Shown here: positions 37,655 to 46,693 of the stretch, one piece after another
Layout: each line of letters begins with the position of its first letter
How positions within the stretch are numbered: the stretch's first letter is position 1
Origin: Shewanella benthica KT99
GTDB lineage: Bacteria > Pseudomonadota > Gammaproteobacteria > Enterobacterales > Shewanellaceae
NCBI RefSeq assembly: GCF_000172075.1
Contig: NZ_ABIC01000022.1
Span: 1-64,000, forward strand
Length of the DNA stretch: 64,000 nucleotides
Reading direction: 5' to 3'
Notes under the pieces: generated by a model
What the model saw: the letters and a program-made list of their open reading frames with translations, nothing else
Told to the model about the DNA's origin: nothing
The model's database searches: none
Made by a program: the position numbers and the translations under genes

Positions 37655-37864
37655 ATGAAATCGGTAACTTCGAGTAATAATAGTGACTACAAGCTAGCGC
37701 GTGACCTGGCTGTATTAAGTCTCATCAGTACCGGAGAGAAGCTCAGCTGTCGCGGCTTTCCTCAAAGAAAAAATACTCAGAATAAGAGAGAAAAACCTAG
37801 ATTCACTTTTCCTTATGCTTGGCTCGGGATCTTGTGTTGTCTTTTAGGTGTGACGCTCTTGTGA
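37655..37864 (+). CDS. Small predicted membrane protein, 69 residues
   Basis: The product begins MKSVTSSNNSDYKLARDLAV and ends in one membrane helix (FPYAWLGILCCLLGVTLL) after a basic linker (RKNTQNKREKPR). GAGGTG precedes the second ATG at a good spacing, so I chose 37655 rather than 37652. The strong candidate sigma-54 promoter upstream supports it as a real gene. No family is recognised. Confidence 0.6.
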   Translation: MKSVTSSNNSDYKLARDLAVLSLISTGEKLSCRGFPQRKNTQNKREKPRFTFPYAWLGILCCLLGVTLL

Positions 37865-37922
37865 CTTGGGTAGAGGGCAAAAACTTTTGACTGTTCACAT
37901 TGCCACCCTGGCAGTATATGTA

Positions 37923-37970
37923 ATACCAATTCCATTAAATTTATGATCACTTATTTAATAAAACTGGTAT
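37923..37970. repeat. MITE-like palindrome with ATACCA ends
   Basis: ATACCAATTCCATTAAAT and ATTTAATAAAACTGGTAT are imperfect inverted arms of 18 bases around a 12-base centre. The outer ATACCA is shared with the IS630-family ends at 1240 and 3889 and with 21338-21394. TA precedes the left end. Confidence 0.6.
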
Positions 37971-38028
37971 AAGCCTGCCATCAACAATGGCTTCATCACA
38001 TAAGTAAGCGGACAGCTATTTACCAAGG

Positions 38029-38453
38029 GACGCACTTCGTTTGTTGGCCTGGATGGCAGCTATGGCAAGGCCTTAATCGGTCATATGCCAGCTCTGGATC
38101 AGTGGGCCAATGACTATAATTTGTTTGCCGACCAGGTCGGTGATTTGGGTAATCTTTGGGAGGGCTCAGGGCTACCCGGACGTCTGGATAATGTCATCTA
38201 TTATTCGACTCCTGAATTCAGTGGTTTCAATATTGCGGCAACCTATAAGTCTGAAGAAGGTGTCGACAACTCTTCCGATGAAATTATCAAGGGTAACTAC
38301 GTCAATGATAATTTAAAAGTGGGCTTAGCCTACGCCAGTATAGGCCAGGGGGGCATGAGCTCGAATGATCACATCGCGGTGGCGTTCACTCTTGGCGATG
38401 ACTTCGGCGATTTTACTCTGGGTGGTGGTTACCAAAATGAATCTGACATTTGA
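38029..38453 (+). pseudogene. Gram-negative porin fragment
   Basis: The frame reads GRTSFVGLDGSYGKALIGHM (38029 onward), then LPGRLDNVIYYSTPEFSGFN, DNLKVGLAYASIGQGG and FGDFTLGGGYQNES. The pattern is that of the middle strands of a trimeric porin of the OmpC/OmpF type. The signal sequence and the first strands are absent, and the frame ends after about 140 codons, where the family has more than 300. It is a remnant. Confidence 0.75.
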
Positions 38454-38511
38454 CATCATCTACAAGTTTGACGTTATTTTAGCAAATTAGTTGGCTCGGC
38501 AGAGCTTGAAT

Positions 38512-39303
38512 TTATTTATTGAATAGCCTGATTTTGATTAATCCACTGGGATCGATGCAAGATCTGATGGATAAGATCAATGACAATGTGACCGAGACTG
38601 TCAGCATCACAAATATGGCAACGAGTATGACTAGCTGATACTTAATTGCCACCATAGGGTCGCTGCCAGCTAAAATTTGCCCCGTCATCATGCCCGGCAG
38701 TGTGACTAAGCCAGTGGTGGTCATAGAGGCGAGAATGGGGGCGAAAGACTGCTTCAATGCCGACTGCATAAAGGGAAAAGCTGCCTGATAGGGGGTAACC
38801 CCTAATGCCAGCGCTCCTTCATATTGATCTTTTTGTTCCTCGAAGGCGGAAAACAATCTCTGTAGCGCGACAATATTACCGCTCAAGCAATTTCCCAATA
38901 ACATGCCAGCCATAGGGATCATATATTGGGCGCTATATAGGGGGGTAGGTTGTAATAGTGCCAGCAGCAAAATGGCGATTAAAGGCGTTACTCCTACTAC
39001 TAGTCCGGTAATGACGGGGAGATAGAGGCGTCGCTTTGGCAGCTTGGCACTATCGATTATGGCGCTGGCACCGATAAGCAACATTAAGGTAAGCCAAATT
39101 AAGTTGAGCGGTAAACTGTTAAGTTCAAACAGGAACTGCAGATAAAGTCCTACAAGGATTAGCTGTACTGTCATGCGTAAAACGGCTGAAATTATCTCCT
39201 TGCCGAGCGCTAACTTTAGATATCGGTTGATGAAGAAGGGAATGACCAAGATCAGCATAAACAGGGCGAGTTGAACCCAGGAGATATCAATAGTCGACTG
39301 CAT
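38512..39303 (-). CDS. fetB: ABC transporter permease, FetB/YbbM family
   Basis: The 263-residue product starts MQSTIDISWVQLALFMLILV and has about seven membrane helices. The conserved region GNCLSGNIVALQRLFSAFEE, ALGVTPYQAAFPFMQSALKQ, TTGLVTLPGMMTGQILAGSD matches FetB, the permease of an iron exporter in E. coli. The frame is open 13 codons further upstream; the family starts near the second methionine. The partner ATPase gene fetA, normally next to it, is not in the window. Confidence 0.85.
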   Translation of the reverse strand: MQSTIDISWVQLALFMLILVIPFFINRYLKLALGKEIISAVLRMTVQLILVGLYLQFLFELNSLPLNLIWLTLMLLIGASAIIDSAKLPKRRLYLPVITGLVVGVTPLIAILLLALLQPTPLYSAQYMIPMAGMLLGNCLSGNIVALQRLFSAFEEQKDQYEGALALGVTPYQAAFPFMQSALKQSFAPILASMTTTGLVTLPGMMTGQILAGSDPMVAIKYQLVILVAIFVMLTVSVTLSLILSIRSCIDPSGLIKIRLFNK

Positions 39304-39549
39304 ATGTAAAGTTAGGGACTTATTGGTGGTTAAGAAGATCAATATCTTCTATGTCGAGCTTCCTAGCAAGGTGTTTCTTGGATTAGATACGTTTATTTGA
39401 CGATATTTTTTGCATCATCGTCTTGCCTAGATCATTTCATATTTATCATATGCGTCTGGCTCCTAGCGACATTAAACCATAGTTAACTGACAAGGGTCTC
39501 CCATCCCGCTAGAATACCCCTCAGATAATTTTTCATCAGAGCCAACTCC

Positions 39550-40986
39550 ATGCATGTACACATCTTAGGCATCTGCGGCACCTTCATGGGGGGCCTTGCA
39601 CTCCTAGCAAGAGCAACCGGTCACAGGGTGACCGGTTGCGACGCTAATGTTTATCCGCCCATGAGCACTCAGCTCGAAGAGCAAGGTATCGAGCTTATTC
39701 AAGGCTTCGATCCCAGTCAGCTTGGAAAAAATGAAGATGATGCGCCGGACTTGGTGGTGATTGGCAACGCTATGAGCCGGGGAAACCCCTGCGTGGAGGC
39801 CGTGCTTAATCGCGGTATCCCTTATACCTCAGGGCCACAATTCTTGGCCGAGCATATTCTTAAGGATCGTTGGGTGCTGGCGATATCGGGGACTCATGGC
39901 AAGACCTCTACTTCGAGTATGTTGGCGTGGATCTTAGAAGATTGTGGCTATGAACCTGGCTTTCTGATTGGCGGCGTGCCGCAAAACTTCGGCGTGTCTG
40001 CGCGTCTGGGCGGCTCAGCGTTTTTCGTGGTGGAAGCCGACGAGTATGACAGTGCCTTTTTCGATAAACGCTCTAAGTTTGTCCATTATCAGCCGCGTAC
40101 TCTGGTCATCAACAATCTTGAGTTCGATCACGCCGATATTTTCGATGATCTTAAGGCGATCCAACGCCAGTTTCACCATGTGATCCGTACCGTACCTGGA
40201 GAGGGTAAGATCATCTGGCCCAAAGACAGCGAGGCGGTGCAGCAAGTGATCGATATGGGCTGTTGGAGTGAGCAAGAGACTTATGCTAGACACAGTGACA
40301 GTGACAGCGGCATAGTGAGCGGCAAGGGATCGTCCGCTGCAGACAACCAAGGAACTTGGTCTAGCAAGCTTATTGCCGCTGACGGCCACCAGTTCGAGTT
40401 ATTCCTCGACGGTGAATCTCAGGGGATCTTAGATTGGAGCTTGATAGGTCAGCACAATGTGGAGAATGCCACCATGGCTATTGCTGCGGCGCGTCATGTG
40501 GGCGTTAAGCCTGAATCGGCTATCCAAGCCTTGACTCAATTCGAGCCTCCTAAGCGTCGCATGGAGCTGATTGGTGAGGTAAATGGTATTGAGGTTTATG
40601 ATGACTTCGCTCATCACCCTACCGCTATCGCTACCACGTTGCAGGGCTGTCGTGCCAAGGTGGGAGAAGCCAAGATAACCATTATCCTGGAGCCACGCTC
40701 CAACACCATGAAGAGTGGTGTCCACAAGGATACCTTGGCGGGTTCCATGTCCCTTGCCGACCAGGCTTATCTCTATCAGGCAGACAGTATAGATTGGGAT
40801 ATCGAAGCTGCGATGGCAAAAGCCGAGCTACCCGTATCTGTGCTATATGACATAGATGAGATAGTGGATGCCGTCGCTAGCAAGGCGAAGAGTGGCGACA
40901 CCATCATCATCATGAGCAATGGCGGTTTCGGTGGATTGCACAAGAAGCTATTAGAGAAGTTGAATGATTCGAGTTTTAAGTCATAA
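39550..40986 (+). CDS. mpl: UDP-MurNAc:tripeptide ligase Mpl
   Basis: Mpl recycles cell-wall peptide by joining L-Ala-D-Glu-meso-DAP to UDP-N-acetylmuramate. The N-terminal Rossmann domain starts MHVHILGICGTFMGGLALLA, the ATP site is AISGTHGKTSTSSMLAW (about residues 115-131), and FVVEADEYDSAFFDKRSKF and NNLEFDHADIF are the family's substrate motifs. NVENATMAIAAA and DDFAHHPTAIATTL complete the Mur ligase pattern. The length of 478 is normal. Confidence 0.95.
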   Translation: MHVHILGICGTFMGGLALLARATGHRVTGCDANVYPPMSTQLEEQGIELIQGFDPSQLGKNEDDAPDLVVIGNAMSRGNPCVEAVLNRGIPYTSGPQFLAEHILKDRWVLAISGTHGKTSTSSMLAWILEDCGYEPGFLIGGVPQNFGVSARLGGSAFFVVEADEYDSAFFDKRSKFVHYQPRTLVINNLEFDHADIFDDLKAIQRQFHHVIRTVPGEGKIIWPKDSEAVQQVIDMGCWSEQETYARHSDSDSGIVSGKGSSAADNQGTWSSKLIAADGHQFELFLDGESQGILDWSLIGQHNVENATMAIAAARHVGVKPESAIQALTQFEPPKRRMELIGEVNGIEVYDDFAHHPTAIATTLQGCRAKVGEAKITIILEPRSNTMKSGVHKDTLAGSMSLADQAYLYQADSIDWDIEAAMAKAELPVSVLYDIDEIVDAVASKAKSGDTIIIMSNGGFGGLHKKLLEKLNDSSFKS

Positions 40987-41029
40987 GTTTTAAGTTTAAG
41001 TTGAAAAAGCTCACAGGGAATCAAGAGTG

Positions 41030-41090
41030 TACTGCCAATTGCCCATGCTTTGCTTACCGCTTACCGCTTACCGCTTACAGCTATAACAAT
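41030..41090 (+). repeat. Short 7-bp tandem repeat before ubiX
   Basis: TGCTTACCGCTTACCGCTTA is part of a run of about four GCTTACC/GCTTACA units between 41051 and 41082. It lies in the leader of ubiX and could vary by slippage. Confidence 0.7.
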
Positions 41091-41109
41091 TACCATTTAT
41101 CGAGATTTT

Positions 41110-41772
41110 ATGAGTTACCCAAAAAAACAAAAGTCGATCAGTTTGGCCTGGACGGGGGCCTCGGGGGCACCTTATGGGCTCAAGTTACTCGAGTGCTTGT
41201 TAGTCGCCGATTATCAGGTTTTTTTGATGATATCCAGTGCCGCACGCGTGGTGCTGGCCACCGAGGAAGGTGTTCAGTTGAGTGCCAATGGCAAAAAAGC
41301 CGAGCAACAGTTGCTTAAATTGTTTGCCGAGAGGGCCGAGTCTTCGCTTAAAGGTTCGCTACATGTGCTGGGTAAGGATGAGTGGTTCTCGCCGCCTGCA
41401 TCGGGTTCGGCCGCGCCTAAGCAGATGGTGATCTGCCCTTGTAGTACAGGCACTCTAGCGGCAGTAGCCACGGGAATGAGCAATAGTTTGCTCGAACGTG
41501 CCGCCGATGTAGTCATTAAAGAACGAGGTCAGCTTATCTTAGTACCTAGGGAAACGCCCTTTAGTTCCATACATTTAGAGCATATGTTATCTCTGTCTAA
41601 GTTGGGGGTGACCATAATGCCGGCGGCTCCCGGATTTTATCATGATCCCAAATCGGTGCAAGATCTGGTAAACTTCATGGTCGCCCGAATTCTTGACCAT
41701 CTGGGCGTCGAGCATGATTTAACAAATCGTTGGGGTTATGATAAATATAGCGCCGAAGATAGTAATAAATAA
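41110..41772 (+). CDS. ubiX: Flavin prenyltransferase UbiX
   Basis: UbiX makes the prenylated FMN cofactor for UbiD in ubiquinone synthesis. The 220-residue product starts [20 protein letters not shown], with the FMN-binding [17 protein letters not shown]. It also has [20 protein letters not shown] and [20 protein letters not shown], where the [11 protein letters not shown] and RETP motifs are diagnostic. The ATG at 41110 fits the family start; longer frames run through the tandem repeat. A preceding weak TTTTATG leader lacks a strong Shine-Dalgarno. Confidence 0.93.
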   Translation: MSYPKKQKSISLAWTGASGAPYGLKLLECLLVADYQVFLMISSAARVVLATEEGVQLSANGKKAEQQLLKLFAERAESSLKGSLHVLGKDEWFSPPASGSAAPKQMVICPCSTGTLAAVATGMSNSLLERAADVVIKERGQLILVPRETPFSSIHLEHMLSLSKLGVTIMPAAPGFYHDPKSVQDLVNFMVARILDHLGVEHDLTNRWGYDKYSAEDSNK

Positions 41773-41813
41773 GACACTTTATAGAGTCAGTTGCAAGCAA
41801 AGTTGAGAGAGTT

Positions 41814-42344
41814 ATGAAACACACAATTGAAGAGATGATCTCCGCCAAGGAGATTGAGCTAATACTGAATCAGTTAGCCGAGAAGATTAATGCTCATTAT
41901 GTTGACAGCGAGCGCCTGTTGATGGTGGGCCTATTGAAAGGTTCTGTGATCTTTATGGCTGATCTCTGTCGTCTCATCAAGGGCCATGTTGAGATCGATT
42001 TCATGTCGGTTTCCAGCTATGGCAATGCCATGACTAGCACACGTGAAGTGAAGATCCTCAAGGATGTGCAGTCTGACATCAAGGGGCGTGACGTGCTGAT
42101 TGTCGAAGATCTTATCGATTCGGGTCACACACTCAATAAGATCCGCGAAATGTTATTACTGCGTGAGCCAAAAAGTCTGGCGCTCTGTACTCTGCTCGAT
42201 AAGCCCGAGGGCCGCGAGATTGATGTACCGATAGACTTTATCGGTCTTACCATTCCCAATGAGTTCATTGTTGGCTATGGTATCGATTATGCTGAGCAGT
42301 ACCGTAATTTGCCCTATATTGCTAAAGTGATCCCTGCAGAATAA
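41814..42344 (+). CDS. hpt: Hypoxanthine phosphoribosyltransferase
   Basis: This 176-residue enzyme salvages hypoxanthine to IMP. The PRPP motif [17 protein letters not shown] (about residues 95-111), the flexible loop [20 protein letters not shown] and the C-terminal [20 protein letters not shown] are all present. It lies 41 bases after ubiX and is followed by a terminator. Confidence 0.95.
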   Translation: MKHTIEEMISAKEIELILNQLAEKINAHYVDSERLLMVGLLKGSVIFMADLCRLIKGHVEIDFMSVSSYGNAMTSTREVKILKDVQSDIKGRDVLIVEDLIDSGHTLNKIREMLLLREPKSLALCTLLDKPEGREIDVPIDFIGLTIPNEFIVGYGIDYAEQYRNLPYIAKVIPAE

Positions 42345-42380
42345 GTGCTCCAATCGGTTATCGAAGAGAGTGTTATTTTA

Positions 42381-42407
42381 AAAAACCCGTACTTGGCGGG
42401 TTTTTTT
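42381..42407 (+). terminator. Terminator after hpt
   Basis: AAAAACCCG and CGGGTTTTTTT form a stem around TACTTGG and are followed by GTG. It lies 36 bases after the stop. Confidence 0.88.
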
Positions 42408-42552
42408 GTGCAAGTGTCCCAATATAAGTTCATTCAGTCTCTGAGTATCGATGCAGGTATAATGACTAGCGGCATTTACTGATGACAATAAGTTATACAA
42501 TAGGACACATTCAGATTTTTCTGCCCAGTGACATAGTGGAATTAGGATATAC

Positions 42553-43560
42553 ATGGCGAATACAAAGAATCCCCCGGTTTACGCACTCGAGATCAAAGAT
42601 CTAAAGAAAACCTATAAAGATGGTGTCGAGGCAGTAAAAGGGATCAGTTTGACGGTGGAAAAGGGAGACTTCTTCGCCCTGCTTGGCCCCAATGGTGCAG
42701 GAAAGTCCACCATAATCGGTGTGATTAGCTCACTGGTACAGAAGTCTTCGGGTAAGGTGTCTGTGTTTGAACACGATATCGACAAGGAACTGGAATTGGC
42801 CAAGTTGTGTATTGGCCTGGTACCTCAGGAGTTCAACTTTAACCAGTTTGAAAAAGTGCTGCAGATAGTGGTTAATCAGGCCGGCTATTATGGGGTGAAG
42901 AAAGATGTCGCCTTGCAACGCGCCGAGAAGTACCTGACTCAGCTGGATCTTTGGCAGAAACGTGATAGTCCGGCTAGAGCCTTGTCTGGTGGCATGAAGC
43001 GCCGATTGATGATAGCGCGTGCCTTAATGCATGAACCGCAACTGTTGATCTTAGATGAACCGACTGCGGGGGTCGATATTGAGCTGAGGCGCTCCATGTG
43101 GGCCTTCCTCACCGAGCTTAATGAGCAAGGTGTAACCATTATCTTGACCACTCATTACCTCGAAGAGGCCGAAATGTTGTGCCGTAATATCGGTATCATA
43201 GACAAGGGGATCTTAGTCGAATGCACCAGCATGAAATCCTTGCTGAGCCGATTAAATATGGAAACTTTCGTGTTGGATCTGGGGGCAGATTTGCGTGTCG
43301 AACCGAGTCTTGATGGTATCAAGTGTCGCCTGAGTGACCGCCATACTTTGGAAGTGGACGTGGCCAAGGAGCAGAACCTTAATGGCGTATTTTCTCAGCT
43401 CAGCGAGCTGGGCATTGAGGTGTTATCTATGCGTAATAAGGCTAACCGATTGGAGGAGCTGTTTGTGGAGCTGGTGGAGAAGGGATCCATTGAGCCAAAC
43501 AAGAGTCGTGAGCAGCAGTCTGGTAAAGGAGCTTCAGCCAGTAAAGGAGCGTCATCATGA
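42553..43560 (+). CDS. yadG: ABC transporter ATP-binding protein YadG
   Basis: The 335-residue ATPase has Walker A GPNGAGKST (about residues 44-52), Q-loop LVPQEFNFN, signature LSGGMKRRLMIARAL, Walker B LLILDEPTAGVD and H-loop TTHYLEEAE. The C-terminal part carries a Lys/Ser-rich tail (SREQQSGKGASASKGASS). With the overlapping permease gene it matches YadGH, an ABC-2-type exporter of unknown substrate. Confidence 0.9.
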   Translation: MANTKNPPVYALEIKDLKKTYKDGVEAVKGISLTVEKGDFFALLGPNGAGKSTIIGVISSLVQKSSGKVSVFEHDIDKELELAKLCIGLVPQEFNFNQFEKVLQIVVNQAGYYGVKKDVALQRAEKYLTQLDLWQKRDSPARALSGGMKRRLMIARALMHEPQLLILDEPTAGVDIELRRSMWAFLTELNEQGVTIILTTHYLEEAEMLCRNIGIIDKGILVECTSMKSLLSRLNMETFVLDLGADLRVEPSLDGIKCRLSDRHTLEVDVAKEQNLNGVFSQLSELGIEVLSMRNKANRLEELFVELVEKGSIEPNKSREQQSGKGASASKGASS

Positions 43561-44333
43561 ACATGAGAGCCCTGTATGCTACGGCATTTAAGAGTATTTT
43601 GACCAAAGAGATCAATCGTTTTACTCGTATCTGGGTACAAACCTTAGTGCCGCCGGCGATCAGCATGACCTTGTACTTCCTCATCTTCGGTAATCTGGTG
43701 GGTAAGCGTATAGGGGAGATGGGCGGTGTTAGTTATATGGAGTTTATCGCTCCCGGTCTGATTATGATGTCGGTGATCACCGCCTCATATTCCAACGTGG
43801 CTTCGTCATTTTTTAGCGCCAAGTTTCAGCGAAACCTGGAGGAGTTGATCGTGGCCCCCGTGCCGCACTACGTGATCATTGCCGGTTATGTGGGGGGCGG
43901 CGTTGTCCGCGGTCTGTGCGTCGGCACGATCGTGACCTTAGTGGCTATGTTCTTCGTCGATATCAGCCTGCATCATGCGGGTTTAGTGGTGCTGACTGTG
44001 TTGCTCACCTCGATCTTGTTTTCACTGGGCGGGTTAATCAACGCTATATTCGCTAATAGCTACGATGATATCAGCATAGTGCCTACCTTCGTGTTGACGC
44101 CCTTAACCTATCTCGGTGGCGTGTTCTATTCACTGTCGCTGTTACCCGATTTTTGGCAGGGCGTGTCTAAGCTGAACCCGGTGGTGTACATGATCAACGT
44201 ATTTCGTTACGGTTTCTTGGGTTATGCGGACATGAGCGTGCCATTCTCCATCGCCGTGATGCTGGGTTTCTGTGTCGGCTTATGGACCTTAGCTTATTAT
44301 CTGATAAGCCGTGGAATAGGCTTACGTAGTTAA
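43557..44333 (+). CDS. yadH: ABC-2 type permease YadH
   Basis: The 258-residue membrane protein has six predicted helices. Its start overlaps the yadG stop (ATGA), so the two are coupled. The sequences ALYATAFKSILTKEINRFTR, LVPPAISMTLYFLIFGNLVG and LTPLTYLGGVFYSLSLLPDF are typical of ABC-2 permeases of the YadH group. Substrate unknown. Confidence 0.9.
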   Translation: MNMRALYATAFKSILTKEINRFTRIWVQTLVPPAISMTLYFLIFGNLVGKRIGEMGGVSYMEFIAPGLIMMSVITASYSNVASSFFSAKFQRNLEELIVAPVPHYVIIAGYVGGGVVRGLCVGTIVTLVAMFFVDISLHHAGLVVLTVLLTSILFSLGGLINAIFANSYDDISIVPTFVLTPLTYLGGVFYSLSLLPDFWQGVSKLNPVVYMINVFRYGFLGYADMSVPFSIAVMLGFCVGLWTLAYYLISRGIGLRS

Positions 44334-44351
44334 AATCAGCGAGTCATAAGG

Positions 44352-44372
44352 TATGAGGTCCTAGGCCTCATT
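44352..44372 (+). terminator. Weak terminator after yadH
   Basis: ATGAGG and CCTCAT form a six-pair stem around TCCTAGG, followed by TTTCC. It is a modest signal between convergent genes. Confidence 0.4.
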
Positions 44373-44395
44373 TCCTGTTACCTACTGGCCTTCTG

Positions 44396-44779
44396 CTAGC
44401 TTTCTTCTAAATACCTCATTATATCGAATACCTGCTTGACCGTATTTGCGCCTAGCTTAGCCGTGCAGCAGTGGCCTAAGGTACTGGCGTGATGTCTGAC
44501 ACTGCTTAGCACTTGTTTCAGTTCAAGTGGCTCGGTGGCGATTAGCCAGTTTAGATGCGGGTTCAGCTTGCCATTGTCTATGTCCTCTAATTTGAGGCGA
44601 TAGGTTATCCCCGATGAGTCGAACAACTGGCTCATTGCGTCGATGTGTCCTTGGGCTTCTATCTCCCAGTCTTGTTCATTAGCAAGATAAATTAAATCAT
44701 CATGGCCAGTATGGATCAATATAGCGGGCCAATGGATCTTGCTATGAATTGTCGAGGTAAGCTGAGTCGTATCTTTCAT
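44396..44779 (-). CDS. DUF4144-like hypothetical protein
   Basis: The 127-residue soluble protein contains HWPAILIHTGHDDLIYLANE, GITYRLKLEDIDNG and LKQVLSSVRHHASTLGHCC. I think it belongs to DUF4144, found in Shewanella and relatives, but the assignment is from memory of the pattern. It starts four bases after the preceding minus-strand gene ends, so the two are an operon. Function unknown. Confidence 0.68.
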   Translation of the reverse strand: MKDTTQLTSTIHSKIHWPAILIHTGHDDLIYLANEQDWEIEAQGHIDAMSQLFDSSGITYRLKLEDIDNGKLNPHLNWLIATEPLELKQVLSSVRHHASTLGHCCTAKLGANTVKQVFDIMRYLEES

Positions 44780-44783
44780 TTTA

Positions 44784-45356
44784 TCAGTATTGCTTATTTT
44801 CTGGTGTAGGCTCGGCCTCTATCTGCATTTTATGGGTCTTGAGAAGCTTTATGCTAGTTTGATTTTTGTTGATTAGGTCGTCAAAATAGCTATTCATCTC
44901 TTCGATCGCAGTAAGATATTCTCGGTCACTTTTATCCTTTTTTTCCCAATAGTGCTTACGTTCAATTTTTTGTAATTCACTGGATTTTACGATATCAAAA
45001 TAACTGAGTTCCTGGTTTAATCGGTAGATTTCGCCATCGAGTCGATGCAGTAATTTCTCCTTCGAGATTGCATGCATACTCATTAGAGCTTGCATAGGGT
45101 CGAGTTTATGCTCGCGTTTATCTGAATCTGTTTCTGTGGTGATCCCGAGTGCATACTCTATCTTATACTGACTAAATTCTTTTGGGCATATCATCTGGCT
45201 AAAGATCACTTTATTGTCTTTGACGCATTTGTAAATACTATTGGCCTGAGCCGAATTAACCAGAATAATCGATAATAGACAAGCCAGCAAAAGGTAACTG
45301 AACCTAAATTGATTGGGGAGGAATTGGGTTATTTTAGTTTGGATCTCTCTTGCCAT
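44784..45356 (-). CDS. DUF4124-type secreted protein
   Basis: The 190-residue product has an N-terminal signal (FSYLLLACLLSIILVNSAQA, cleavage likely after ANS or AQA), then IYKCVKDNKVIFSQMICPKE, the short beta motif of DUF4124 with its two cysteines. The rest is a charged helical region (LDGEIYRLNQELSYFDIVKS, DREYLTAIEEMNSYFDDLIN). It probably acts in the periplasm. The N-terminus before the signal is long, so a start at a later codon is possible. Confidence 0.72.
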   Translation of the reverse strand: MAREIQTKITQFLPNQFRFSYLLLACLLSIILVNSAQANSIYKCVKDNKVIFSQMICPKEFSQYKIEYALGITTETDSDKREHKLDPMQALMSMHAISKEKLLHRLDGEIYRLNQELSYFDIVKSSELQKIERKHYWEKKDKSDREYLTAIEEMNSYFDDLINKNQTSIKLLKTHKMQIEAEPTPENKQY

Positions 45357-45695
45357 TAGGCTTAACTTCCTTTGTTATACCATTCCATGTCCCGATCAAT
45401 AATTTAAGGGCCAAGGTTTAGCTGACTGTTTATTGGGTATACGTCCAAATATCCTTCAGTCGTGCCGTTATTTTAGCATTATTATTTTCATTGATAATGA
45501 GAGCAATACTATGACGTAAGTTTTTCGATAAAACCAGCTTTTAAAAGTTGAAATTTGTTCTGCTGAGCCAAGTTTTAGATTAGTTTTTAACAGAAATATT
45601 TAAGAATAATCAGGAGGATGTGAGCACAGATATTTACCAAGAAAATTAAAGGGCACCCTTTGATGCCCTGAACTGATGCTACTGCGGGAAGTTCG
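45357..45695. other. Intergenic region with panC terminator
   Basis: About 340 AT-rich bases without a gene. The right end holds the panC terminator (45642-45668). An ATTATTTTCATTGATAATGA stretch near 45481 weakly resembles a Fur box, but the match is not good enough to call. Confidence 0.5.
45642..45668 (-). terminator. Terminator after panC
   Basis: On the minus strand GGGCA-TCAAAGGG-TGCCC is followed by TTTAATTTTC. It lies about 28 bases after the panC stop. Confidence 0.72.
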
Positions 45696-46541
45696 TTAGC
45701 GCTCGAAGCAGAGATTATCGATCAAGCGGGTTGTGCCCATATAGGCTGCGGCAACAATCACTAAGGCTTGTTGTTCTGCACTGACTGGCGATAGGTCGGT
45801 GGAGCTGCGCACCTCTAGATAGTCAGGCTTGAAACCTGCCTCTATGAGTTTAGCTAGGGCCTTGGCAATAACGTCTACAATAGCCTGACCAGATTGAATT
45901 TCTGCAGACATGGTATCCATTACCTGTTTTAGTGTCGCGGCGCGCACTTTCTGCGACTGATTCAGGTAACCATTGCGAGAACTCATGGCCAGGCCCGACT
46001 CTTCACGTATGGTTTCTACGCCTATTATTTCGATAGGCATAGAAAGATCTTCGACCATGGTCTTGATAATCAGAAGCTGCTGAAAGTCTTTTTTGCCAAA
46101 TAGGGCAACATCGGGTTGGACGATATTAAATAGCTTGCACACTATGGTCGCGACGCCGCGAAAGTGACCCGGACGGCTTACGCCACACAGTTCATCACCG
46201 ATCTTGGGAACTTCGACATAGGTCTGCTGTTCCATGCCCTTGGGATAGATGATTTTGGGGGTAGGAGTAAACAGCAATTCAGCCCCAGCATCTGTCAGCG
46301 CCAGTTGATCGGCGACCAATGTTTTAGGGTAAGCATCGAGATCTTCATTCTGACCGAACTGCATAGGGTTAACGAAAATAGAGGCGACCACATGATCGGC
46401 TCGTTTTACCGCTTCTTTGATCAGAGTGATATGGCCTAAGTGCAAGTTGCCCATAGTGGGGACGAAGGCGACGGTTTCGCCCTTTGCGTGCCAGGCACGA
46501 ACTTGCTCACGTATTTGTGTTATCTCTTGGGTGGTGATCAT
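45696..46541 (-). CDS. panC: Pantothenate synthetase PanC
   Basis: PanC joins pantoate and beta-alanine using ATP. The 281-residue product starts [20 protein letters not shown]. It has the ATP motif [16 protein letters not shown] (about residues 27-42), [36 protein letters not shown] and [12 protein letters not shown]. The start at 46541 matches the family; the frame is open 16 codons further. It follows panB by about 150 bases. Confidence 0.95.
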   Translation of the reverse strand: MITTQEITQIREQVRAWHAKGETVAFVPTMGNLHLGHITLIKEAVKRADHVVASIFVNPMQFGQNEDLDAYPKTLVADQLALTDAGAELLFTPTPKIIYPKGMEQQTYVEVPKIGDELCGVSRPGHFRGVATIVCKLFNIVQPDVALFGKKDFQQLLIIKTMVEDLSMPIEIIGVETIREESGLAMSSRNGYLNQSQKVRAATLKQVMDTMSAEIQSGQAIVDVIAKALAKLIEAGFKPDYLEVRSSTDLSPVSAEQQALVIVAAAYMGTTRLIDNLCFER

Positions 46542-46693
46542 CTTGATTGGGCCTGTTACTGCTCTAAGATAAGGCCTGCCTGATGGCAATCCTTAGCTAT
46601 CGTCTTATTCTTAGTTATCAGTATCACCGACTAGAACTTGTGTCATGCCGGCAACGTTGTTTCATTTTTTAGCTAAAGGAACAAAATTGTTGT

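Noticed and set aside
41001..41318. Plus-strand frame of 105 codons overlapping the ubiX start
   Set aside because: It runs through the 7-bp repeat and then in the wrong frame through ubiX.
45481..45501. Possible Fur box between panC and the DUF4124-type gene
   Set aside because: Only one half resembles the consensus, and no iron-related gene is adjacent.
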